A stretch of 5,409 nucleotides of DNA from the NCBI GenBank assembly GCA_030642645.1, contig DAOWNJ010000068.1, forward strand, positions 1-5,409, read 5' to 3'. The notes beneath the pieces are model-generated. The model was not told the origin of the DNA and ran no database searches. It was given only the letters and a program-made list of their open reading frames with translations. Positions 1 to 5,409 of the stretch are shown piece after piece. The position numbers and the translations under genes are program-made. The stretch's first letter is position 1; each line of letters opens with the position of its first letter. This stretch comes from Dehalococcoidia bacterium. Its GTDB lineage: Bacteria; Chloroflexota; Dehalococcoidia; E44-bin15; DAOWNJ01.

Positions 1-137
1 AGGATAAGCCCATCGGCGCCAACCCCAAAGTGGCGGTGGCACATAGATATAGCCAGCTCTGGCCAGTCCCGCTCCTCTTTTCGAGCATCCACGAGGAGAA
101 AAATATTTCCCGTGGCTTCCATCTTAACGAAGTTCAT
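1..137 (-). CDS. dapF: Diaminopimelate epimerase, N-terminal part (cut by window edge)
   Basis: DapF interconverts LL- and meso-diaminopimelate in the cytoplasm, in the lysine and peptidoglycan pathway. Only the first 45 codons are here; the gene runs off the low-coordinate edge. What is visible fits the family start: an opening MNFVKMEATGN that aligns with the usual KMxGxGNDF stretch, then LVDAR, DWPELA, and the signature CHRHFGVGADGLIL (residues 33 to the edge). The ATG at 135-137 is the natural family start; a second ATG at codon 6 would remove conserved residues. The ribosome binding site is weak. The methyltransferase stop lies only 10 bases upstream, so the two are probably co-transcribed. 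One oddity is Ile12 where the family normally has Asp (GNIF instead of GNDF). The catalytic cysteine pair lies outside the window, so activity cannot be judged. Identification is firm despite the short length. Confidence 0.9.
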   Translation of the reverse strand, partial: MNFVKMEATGNIFLLVDARKEERDWPELAISMCHRHFGVGADGLI

Positions 138-147
138 TGCTCTAAGC

Positions 148-981
148 CTATTGAGCCCTAGCTGTCGTCACCATCTCTACCATGCAGAAATAGAATTCAT
201 CCAGGTCAAGGATGTATTGGTCAGAGGTGGGGTCAAAGTGTGCTCGCCACTGCCAAACCTGTTCTTTCGATAAATAGGGGGCTGCGTTTTTCAGATAGAA
301 TTCAGCATTGCCTGTGATGTAGCGTTTGGTTTCCGGGCTGAGGGGGGCTGTTTTTGAGATGGCATAGGTGGTAGTGGAGACATCTTTAAAGCCTTCTTTC
401 AGCAAAAGCCCGTGCATTTTTCTGCCGACAAAGTTATCAAAATGCGGTTGAGGAGGATTCCTCTCTAAACCGTTAGCGGCGGCTGTTAGCACTTCTAATT
501 GCAAATAGACATCAATAGGGTGGAAAATGATGATGGCCCCATCGAAATCTTTAACTACAAGCCTTCCCCCCTTTTTCAGCACTCGCTTCTGCTCTTGGAG
601 CGCTTTTTGAACATCTTCCACATAAGAGAGGGTATTACCGAAGAAAACAGCGTCAAAGGTATCATCTCTGAAAGGGATGAGGTATAAATCGCCTTCCATA
701 AACTCAATAATGTCCTTGTGAGGTTCTTTTTCCAGGTTTTCTTTGGCATAGCGTACTAAATCCGGAGAGAAATCAGTCCCGATAACCAGGCCACTAGGCG
801 CTACCTTTTCCGCCAGCAACGAGGACCAAAGCCCTGGTCCACATGCTAGATCCAGGACTATATCGCCTCGCTTGACTCCAAAATCGGCTACCATCTGACG
901 TCGCTCCTTTTCCTTGGCCTTATGATGGTCAAGAAGCCACTGTACGGATGTCAGCTCCAGGCCCCTCTGACTTACAAACAA
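148..981 (-). CDS. Class I SAM-dependent methyltransferase, substrate unknown
   Basis: This is a 277-residue Rossmann-fold methyltransferase of the Methyltransf_11/25 (UbiE-like) kind, probably cytosolic because no signal or membrane segment is visible. Numbered from the TTG at 979-981: motif I VLDLACGPG at 42-50 binds SAM, GTDFSP at 68-73 carries the acidic residue expected to contact the SAM ribose, GDLYLIPFRDDTFDAVFF at about 97-114 covers motifs II-III, and LKKGGRLVVKDFD at 135-147 is the post-motif strand. The C-terminal ~130 residues look like a substrate-specific region that I cannot assign. The start is chosen because AGGAGG lies exactly 7 bases upstream; an in-frame TTG at 1012-1014 would add 11 residues but has a poorly spaced AAGG. 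It lies 46 bases after miaA and 10 before dapF. Its base composition is visibly AT-richer than its neighbours, which suggests transfer. Substrate could be a small molecule, lipid or quinone; nothing here decides. Confidence 0.85.
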   Translation of the reverse strand: MFVSQRGLELTSVQWLLDHHKAKEKERRQMVADFGVKRGDIVLDLACGPGLWSSLLAEKVAPSGLVIGTDFSPDLVRYAKENLEKEPHKDIIEFMEGDLYLIPFRDDTFDAVFFGNTLSYVEDVQKALQEQKRVLKKGGRLVVKDFDGAIIIFHPIDVYLQLEVLTAAANGLERNPPQPHFDNFVGRKMHGLLLKEGFKDVSTTTYAISKTAPLSPETKRYITGNAEFYLKNAAPYLSKEQVWQWRAHFDPTSDQYILDLDEFYFCMVEMVTTARAQ

Positions 982-988
982 TTTCTTT

Positions 989-994
989 CCTCCT
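989..994 (-). promoter_or_regulatory. Ribosome binding site that decides the methyltransferase start
   Basis: On the minus strand this reads AGGAGG, followed by the 7-base spacer AAAGAAA and then TTG at 979-981. This spacing is ideal for a Shine-Dalgarno site. It would lie inside the coding sequence if the upstream TTG at 1012-1014 were used, which is the main argument for the shorter protein. Confidence 0.7.
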
Positions 995-1027
995 GATCGG
1001 AAATCTGACAGCAAATCCTTTAGCCAG

Positions 1028-1969
1028 CTACTGCTCTCCTATTAGTTTATCTACCTTTCCGCTTGCAAATTCCAAAATTAGCCTTTCAATGGGCCCCTCA
1101 AACTCCTCCCCTATATTAAACCACCTAATCCTCTCGTCGTCTAGCCGGAACCAGGCGTACTGGCGGCGGGCAAAGCGGTGGGTCTTGAGCTTTGTCTCTC
1201 GAACTGCTTCATCTAAATCCATCCTGCCTTGAATATACATACCTATCTGTCTGTATCCCACCCCCGACATTGATGGGAGTTCAAGGGTATAGCCCCTATC
1301 CATAAGCCCCTCTACCTCCTCGACAAATCCCTCCTCCATCATCTGGTCAACCCTCTTGTCTATCCTTCGGTATAGCTCATCCCTGCTCGTGGTGAGCCCT
1401 ATAGTGAGAACCCGGAATGGAGGCATTTCCTTTCCCTGGAGCTGGGAGAATGGCCCCGCCCTATAACATACCTCAAGTGCCCTTATCACCCGGCGCAGGT
1501 TTCTGGGGTCTATCCGCTCGGCTGCCACCGGATCCGACCTCTCAAGCTCCTCATAGAGTGAGGTGCAGCCCTCCTCTTTCGCCCTCTCCTCAAGGTTCCT
1601 CCTGAGCTCAGGGTCTGGTGGGACATTTGGGATGCGCCAACCATCGATTACAGAGCGGACATAGAGCCCGCTCCCCCCAACAAGAATTGGCAGCCTCCCC
1701 CTCTCTTGAATATCCTCAATCGCACTATATGCCTTCTCCTGATAAAGGGCAATCCCCAGCTCTTCATCGGGGTCAATTATATCGATGAGGTGGTGTGGAA
1801 TGAGGGCACGCTCCTGGGGGGTTGGCTTTGCGGTCCCGATGTCCATATAGCGGTAGACCTTTCGGCTGTCAGCACTCACTATCTCACCATTAAGGTTCTG
1901 GGCAAGATGGATGGCGAGCTCGCTCTTTCCCACAGCAGTGGGGCCAACGATTGCGATAAGGCACCTCAT
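1028..1969 (-). CDS. miaA: tRNA dimethylallyltransferase (tRNA A37 isopentenyltransferase)
   Basis: MiaA transfers a dimethylallyl group from DMAPP to N6 of adenine 37, next to the anticodon of tRNAs that read codons starting with U, which stabilises codon pairing. At 313 residues it has normal bacterial length. Visible family motifs in order: P-loop GPTAVGKS at 9-16, SADSRKVYRYMDIGTAKP at 32-49 with the expected catalytic Asp34, PHHLID at 58-63, GGSGLY at 98-103, NLRRVIRALEV at 157-167, the RVDQMMEEGFVEEV helix at 206-219, MSGVGYRQIG at 234-243, and the C-terminal THRFARRQYAWFR at 263-275. All essential blocks appear intact. Its ATG overlaps the tpiA stop as ATGA, so translation is probably coupled; a purine-rich AAGGGGAG just upstream is too close to be an ideal ribosome binding site by itself. 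It has no metabolic link to the glycolytic genes ahead of it, so the grouping looks like shared housekeeping expression. Confidence 0.97.
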   Translation of the reverse strand: MRCLIAIVGPTAVGKSELAIHLAQNLNGEIVSADSRKVYRYMDIGTAKPTPQERALIPHHLIDIIDPDEELGIALYQEKAYSAIEDIQERGRLPILVGGSGLYVRSVIDGWRIPNVPPDPELRRNLEERAKEEGCTSLYEELERSDPVAAERIDPRNLRRVIRALEVCYRAGPFSQLQGKEMPPFRVLTIGLTTSRDELYRRIDKRVDQMMEEGFVEEVEGLMDRGYTLELPSMSGVGYRQIGMYIQGRMDLDEAVRETKLKTHRFARRQYAWFRLDDERIRWFNIGEEFEGPIERLILEFASGKVDKLIGEQ

Positions 1970-2730
1970 CTCCCCTTCTTGATCGCCGCAGCCTGCTCCA
2001 CTATACTCAGGAACTCCACTGCCTTAAGGCTTGCCCCTCCTACAAGTGCACCATCGATCTCAGGCTCCGCGATAAATCCGGCGATATTCTCGCCGGTGAC
2101 GCTCCCCCCATATTGAATCCTGACCCCCCGGGCTATCACTTCTCCATATAGCTCGGCGATAATACTACGGATAATAGCGATAGTATCATTTGCCTGCTCA
2201 GGGGTTGAGGCCCTGCCGGTTCCAATAGCCCAGACAGGCTCGTAGGCAATGACCATCTCATCTGGGGAGCTTATGCCCTCAAGGGCTGCCCTCACCTGCC
2301 TTGTTACCACCTCCCTGGTCTTTCCCGCCTCATTCTCTTCCAGCCTCTCCCCTACGCAGATGATGGGCTTCAGCCCCGCCTTAAGCGCCGCCTTGACCTT
2401 CTTATTGATGAGATCATCACTCTCTTGGAAATAGTGCCTGCGCTCCGAATGCCCAAGGATGACGAATTCACAGAGTTCAACAAGCATCAATGGGGAGACC
2501 TCCCCGGTATAGGCTCCCTTTTCCTCAAAGTATATGTTCTGTGCCCCTAGCCTTATCGAGAAGCCTCCCACAAGCTCCTTTACCGCGCTAAGCGAGATGA
2601 ATGGTGGGCAGATGACCTTATCAACGCCATCTATTCTATCAAGCCTCTCCCCCATCTCCTCGACCAGGGCGATGGCTTCGCTCAAGGTGGTATTCATCTT
2701 CCAGTTTCCGGCGATTATCGGTGTTCTCAT
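1966..2730 (-). CDS. tpiA: Triosephosphate isomerase
   Basis: TpiA interconverts dihydroxyacetone phosphate and glyceraldehyde 3-phosphate in the cytoplasm, in glycolysis and gluconeogenesis. The 254-residue protein has the usual length and a complete TIM-barrel pattern. Active-site residues visible are Asn9 and Lys11 in AGNWKMN (7-13), electrophile His94 in GHSERR (93-98), and catalytic base Glu164 in AYEPVWAIGTG (162-172), which includes the flexible loop 6. The phosphate-binding stretches YGGSV (207-211) and DGALVGGASL (226-235) are also intact. The ATG at 2728-2730 gives the standard MRTPIIAGNWKMN opening. It starts 9 bases after the apgM stop, with a modest AGGT ribosome binding site overlapping that stop codon, and its own stop overlaps the miaA start. 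It belongs with pgk and apgM as part of one triose-phosphate block. Confidence 0.98.
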   Translation of the reverse strand: MRTPIIAGNWKMNTTLSEAIALVEEMGERLDRIDGVDKVICPPFISLSAVKELVGGFSIRLGAQNIYFEEKGAYTGEVSPLMLVELCEFVILGHSERRHYFQESDDLINKKVKAALKAGLKPIICVGERLEENEAGKTREVVTRQVRAALEGISSPDEMVIAYEPVWAIGTGRASTPEQANDTIAIIRSIIAELYGEVIARGVRIQYGGSVTGENIAGFIAEPEIDGALVGGASLKAVEFLSIVEQAAAIKKGR

Positions 2731-2739
2731 GTAGCTAAC

Positions 2740-3945
2740 CTAGGCGCCAAATTTATTAAGCTTCAGGGCGTTTGCCATGGCAAGTGGCATGACCTCGACG
2801 CCGGGGAATGTCCCCAGAGAGCCCGATAGGCAGGCCCGCTCAGAGAACTCCCTCACCCCATCGGGGCGGCACCACCTGGAGTACAGGAGGAATGGGACGG
2901 GATGCCAGCTATGACCCTTTAGCACCGCAGGGGTTGAATGGTCACCGGTGACCACGATGACATCTGGATCAAGCCCCCTGAGATGCGGGATGAGGGCGTC
3001 CACCTCCTCTATAATGCGAGCCTTCTTCTCGAAGTCCCCATCCTCCCCCGCTGAGTCTGTCTGCTTTATATGGAGGAAGAAGAAATCATATTCCTTGAAG
3101 TGCTCCTTCAGGGTTATAAACTCATCCTCAATACTACTCCCAGTCTTTAGGTTTTCCATACCCAGAAGCCTTGCGATCCCCCGATACATGGGATAGGTGG
3201 CAATGGCCGCGGGCCTCAACTTATAGACTTCGCTCATTGTTGGCAAATTGGGGTATCTGGAAAATCCACGCAGCAGAATCATGTTGGCCGGGTGATGGCC
3301 TCTGAGTAGCTCCCTGGCCCTATCAGCAAACCGGTTTGCTATCTTGGCTGTTCTCTCCGCCTGTGGCGATAGGGCGAGAGCGGGCTTTGGGGCCACGCCC
3401 TCCTTTTGAGGGTCGGTATCAGTTAGGTTATCGGAGAGCCCTTCACCCCTAAACACGACAACGAAGCGGTGCTCCCTTACCGGGGTGACCAGAAGCCGGG
3501 CATTCTCAATGCTTATAGTGTTTAAGAGGCTTGATAGCTCGGCATTCCTCTCGGTAGTGATCCTCCCCGCCCTGCGATCGGTGATAAGGCCGCTATCATC
3601 TATGGTGCAGAAGTTTCCTCGGGCAGCGACATCCCCTTCATCGAGCTCAAGGTCTATGCCCAGCGCCTCCAGAACCCCCCTCCCGATGGAGAACCTCAAT
3701 GGGTCATAGCCGAAGATGGCGAGGTGCCCCGGGCCGCTGCCCGGGGTGATACCACGGCCAACCAGTTCAATGAGCCCGCAGATCCCATCCCCTGCCAGTT
3801 GGTCAAGGTTAGGGGTATAGGCCGTCTCAAGCTCGGTCTTCCCCGTCTCGGGGCGGGGCAGACCCCCAAGGCCGTCAATGACCAGAAAGACGATCCTGGA
3901 GGATGTCTTTAATGCGATCTCATTTATTTGCTCAAGCGTGATCAT
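2740..3945 (-). CDS. apgM: 2,3-bisphosphoglycerate-independent phosphoglycerate mutase, archaeal type
   Basis: ApgM interconverts 3- and 2-phosphoglycerate through a phosphoserine intermediate and two metal ions. It belongs to the alkaline phosphatase superfamily, and this archaeal-type branch is distinct from bacterial GpmI and from cofactor-dependent GpmA. The 401-residue length fits. Visible blocks: VIDGLGG (22-28) with metal ligand Asp24; TPGSGPGHLAIFGYDP (67-82) with likely nucleophile Ser70; ITDRRAGRI (121-129); REHRFVVVFRG (157-167); TDPQKEG (177-183); HIKQTDSAGEDGDF (292-305) with Asp297; TGDHSTP (333-339) with Asp335/His336; and GHSWHPVP (344-351). Archaeal relatives, as I recall them, have His where Glu301 stands; the Glu may be normal for a bacterial subgroup. 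Its ATG shares one base with the pgk stop (TAATG), and GGGAA just upstream serves as ribosome binding site. A homoserine kinase or phosphonopyruvate decarboxylase label, sometimes given to this superfamily, is less likely beside pgk and tpiA. Confidence 0.93.
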   Translation of the reverse strand: MITLEQINEIALKTSSRIVFLVIDGLGGLPRPETGKTELETAYTPNLDQLAGDGICGLIELVGRGITPGSGPGHLAIFGYDPLRFSIGRGVLEALGIDLELDEGDVAARGNFCTIDDSGLITDRRAGRITTERNAELSSLLNTISIENARLLVTPVREHRFVVVFRGEGLSDNLTDTDPQKEGVAPKPALALSPQAERTAKIANRFADRARELLRGHHPANMILLRGFSRYPNLPTMSEVYKLRPAAIATYPMYRGIARLLGMENLKTGSSIEDEFITLKEHFKEYDFFFLHIKQTDSAGEDGDFEKKARIIEEVDALIPHLRGLDPDVIVVTGDHSTPAVLKGHSWHPVPFLLYSRWCRPDGVREFSERACLSGSLGTFPGVEVMPLAMANALKLNKFGA

Positions 3946-5135
3946 TATTCCCTATCCAGGAGCACCTTTACCCCGGGCAGTTCTTTCCCCTCAAGGAGCT
4001 TGAGGGAGGCCCCTCCGCCTGTGGAGACATGGGTTATCTTATCCACAAGCCCAAGCGCCTCAACCGCCTCGGCTGTTGAGCCGCCACCAACTATGGTAGT
4101 CGCATCCAGGCTTGCCAGGATCGTTGCTATGGCGGTTGTCCCATTCTTGAACTTATCGAACTCAAATACCCCAACCGGACCGTTCCAGATCACCGTCTTG
4201 GATTTCCTGAGCTTGGCCTCAAAGAGATCGATGGTCTCTGGTCCGATGTCCATAACATACCATCCTTCGGGGACACTGGCTACCGGGACAGTCTTGGAGC
4301 GGGCATTGGATTCAAACCTATCGGCAACGACAATATCGGCGGGAAGAAGAAGATGAACACCCTTCTCCTGAGCCTTATCCATAAGCCGTTGAGCGAGGCC
4401 CAGCTTGTTCTCTTCGACCCTGGATTTCCCCATCTCGTATTTGAGCGACTTCAGGAATGTGGAGCCCATGCCACCTGCTATAAGAAGGGAGTCGACCTTA
4501 TCCATGATATTTTCCAGAAGCCCGATCTTGTCGCTTATCTTTGCCCCACCGATTATTGCGGTGAAAGGGCGAGCCGGGTTATCCAGGGTGCTGGTCAGCA
4601 TCTCTACCTCCCTTTCCAGAAGGAAGCCAGCCACCGCTGGAAGGTGCTCGGTAACCCCAACAACAGAGGCGTGGGCACGGTGGGAGGTGCCGAAGGCATC
4701 ATCGACATAGACATCCGCGAGGCGGGCAAGAGCCAGGGCAAATTCGGGGTCATTCCTCTCCTCCTCAGGATGGAAGCGGAGGTTTTCGAGAAGCAGCACC
4801 TCCCCATCCTTAAGCCCTCCAACCGCCACCTCCACCTCAGGGCCAATCGAGTCCCTTGTGCACAGGACCGGCACCCCCAGGAGCTGGGAGAGGCGCTCGC
4901 CCACAGGAGCAAGCCTGAGCCCCTCTAAAACCTTCCCATCAGGCCTCCCCAGGTGGGAGCAGATGATGACCCTGGCCTTCTCCTCAATCAGGTATTCGAT
5001 CGTTGGTAAGACTCGACGGATGCGGGTATCATCGCTGATGGCCCCGGTCGAGGGGTCAAGCGGCACATTGAAGTCAACCCTCAAAAGGACCCTCCTCCCC
5101 CCAACATCTATGTCCCTCACCGTTTTCTTATTCAT
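3945..5135 (-). CDS. pgk: Phosphoglycerate kinase
   Basis: Pgk moves the acyl phosphate of 1,3-bisphosphoglycerate to ADP, giving 3-phosphoglycerate and ATP, and runs in reverse in gluconeogenesis; it is cytosolic. The 396-residue protein has full bacterial length with both lobes. N-lobe substrate motifs: LLRVDFNVP (17-25), SHLGRP (60-65), ENLRFH (117-122) and DDAFGTSHRAHAS (145-157). Hinge and C-lobe nucleotide motifs: GGAKISDKI (196-204), GGMGSTFL (221-228), WNGPVGVFE (317-325), GGGSTAEAV (350-358) and STGGGASLKLLEG (371-383). The GGGS at 350-353 replaces the more usual GGGD whose Asp helps bind Mg-nucleotide. The start is well supported: ATG at 5133-5135 with a near-perfect AAGGAGGT 10 bases upstream. 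It is the first gene of the tightly packed block, after an 85-base gap, and its product is the substrate of the next gene, apgM. Confidence 0.98.
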   Translation of the reverse strand: MNKKTVRDIDVGGRRVLLRVDFNVPLDPSTGAISDDTRIRRVLPTIEYLIEEKARVIICSHLGRPDGKVLEGLRLAPVGERLSQLLGVPVLCTRDSIGPEVEVAVGGLKDGEVLLLENLRFHPEEERNDPEFALALARLADVYVDDAFGTSHRAHASVVGVTEHLPAVAGFLLEREVEMLTSTLDNPARPFTAIIGGAKISDKIGLLENIMDKVDSLLIAGGMGSTFLKSLKYEMGKSRVEENKLGLAQRLMDKAQEKGVHLLLPADIVVADRFESNARSKTVPVASVPEGWYVMDIGPETIDLFEAKLRKSKTVIWNGPVGVFEFDKFKNGTTAIATILASLDATTIVGGGSTAEAVEALGLVDKITHVSTGGGASLKLLEGKELPGVKVLLDRE

Positions 5136-5144
5136 TTGCAGAAG

Positions 5145-5152
5145 ACCTCCTT
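5145..5152 (-). promoter_or_regulatory. Strong ribosome binding site of pgk
   Basis: The minus strand reads AAGGAGGT, a full match to the anti-Shine-Dalgarno core, 10 bases before the pgk ATG. It fixes the pgk start and suggests high translation of the first gene of the block. Confidence 0.8.
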
Positions 5153-5220
5153 TTTCCCCGCTGTGAGCTCCCTATGGCCGATTTTTAACATCTCTTTCTT
5201 TTTCGATTATTGTTTGGCCC

Positions 5221-5409
5221 TCAGGCCTTGACTTTCCTCCTCAATTTCAGATCGATTCCAGATTTCGAGGCCATATCCTCAAGGCCCGCTCTCAGGGCCT
5301 TTGCCTTAGCCTTTATGTCGGGATCATCACCCCTGCCACTGGTGAGCATCTCACCCACCGCCCTGTCGATCAGCTCTAGTGGCACAAGGGCGGTAGCTAT
5401 ACAATAGAA
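5221..5409 (-). CDS. C-terminal fragment of an unrecognised protein (cut by window edge)
   Basis: An open frame enters from the high-coordinate edge and ends at TGA (5221-5223), giving 62 residues. The stretch includes LVPLELIDRAVGEML and a basic tail ending KLRRKVKA, with many alternating Lys/Ala/Arg residues (KAKAKALRAGLED) that suggest amphipathic helices. It has no membrane segment or cysteine motif I can name. It is probably a real gene: it runs in the same direction as everything else, its composition matches pgk, and it leaves an 85-base gap of ordinary intergenic look before pgk. GAPDH is the usual neighbour of pgk, but this end does not resemble the GAPDH C-terminus. I do not recognise the family. 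Confidence 0.6.
   Translation of the reverse strand, partial: FYCIATALVPLELIDRAVGEMLTSGRGDDPDIKAKAKALRAGLEDMASKSGIDLKLRRKVKA

Noticed and set aside
982..1014. Longer methyltransferase start at TTG 1012-1014
   Set aside because: AAGG upstream is only 2-3 bases from this TTG, whereas the TTG at 979-981 has AGGAGG at ideal distance. It remains a possible alternative.
1859..1861. MiaA Lys37 in SADSRKVY where many homologues have Gln
   Set aside because: The position varies in the family (E. coli, as I recall, has Leu there), so it is ordinary variation and not a sign of lost function.
1706..2116. Plus-strand open frame of 136 codons across the miaA/tpiA junction
   Set aside because: It is antisense to two clear genes and resembles no known family.
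3928..4356. Plus-strand open frame of 142 codons opposite the 3' part of pgk
   Set aside because: The predicted protein is Ser/Pro/Thr-rich, as expected from a reversed coding frame, and it fully overlaps pgk.
4353..4928. Plus-strand open frame of 191 codons, antisense to pgk
   Set aside because: It lies wholly inside the well-supported pgk gene, its protein has no recognisable motif, and long antisense frames are expected in GC-rich coding DNA.
5136..5220. Possible promoter for the pgk block in the 85-base gap
   Set aside because: The minus strand is A-rich here (GAAAAAGAAAGAG and TTAAAAAT), but I found no -35/-10 pair with sensible spacing. A promoter may exist but cannot be supported.
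5216..5227. GGCC-CTCA-GGCC inverted repeat at the stop of the upstream gene, as a terminator
   Set aside because: The stem is only 4 bp and the minus strand continues AAACAATAAT with no T-tract, so it is not a convincing intrinsic terminator.

Overview
The window is a run of genes that all read on the minus strand, so transcription goes from high to low coordinates. In that order it holds the C-terminal end of an unrecognised protein (5221-5409, cut by the window edge), an 85-base gap, phosphoglycerate kinase (pgk), an archaeal-type 2,3-bisphosphoglycerate-independent phosphoglycerate mutase (apgM), triosephosphate isomerase (tpiA), tRNA dimethylallyltransferase (miaA), a class I SAM-dependent methyltransferase of unknown substrate, and the N-terminal 45 codons of diaminopimelate epimerase (dapF), cut by the other edge. 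I found no credible gene on the plus strand and no RNA gene, mobile element, CRISPR array or convincing terminator.

The organism is a bacterium: miaA, dapF and the Shine-Dalgarno sites are bacterial in type. Pairing an archaeal-type phosphoglycerate mutase with bacterial pgk and tpiA, together with the general look of the TpiA, Pgk and DapF sequences, reminds me of Chloroflexota of the Dehalococcoidia type or a similar anaerobic, sediment-dwelling lineage. That placement is recall and inference, not a search result.

From pgk to miaA the genes are packed tightly. The pgk stop and apgM start share one base (TAATG), apgM and tpiA are 9 bases apart, and tpiA and miaA overlap as ATGA. This looks like one transcript with translational coupling. 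The first three products catalyse steps of the lower half of glycolysis/gluconeogenesis: TpiA interconverts the triose phosphates, Pgk makes 3-phosphoglycerate, and ApgM turns it into 2-phosphoglycerate. MiaA is an unrelated tRNA-modification enzyme at the end of the tight block. GAPDH, which would link TpiA to Pgk, is not in the window, and the fragment upstream of pgk does not look like its C-terminus.

The methyltransferase between miaA and dapF is the odd one out. It is clearly more AT-rich than its neighbours, is set off from miaA by a gap, and seems to start at a TTG with its own strong ribosome binding site. It is the best candidate in the window for an acquired gene. Overall this is a housekeeping region, and I do not see a new biological system in it.
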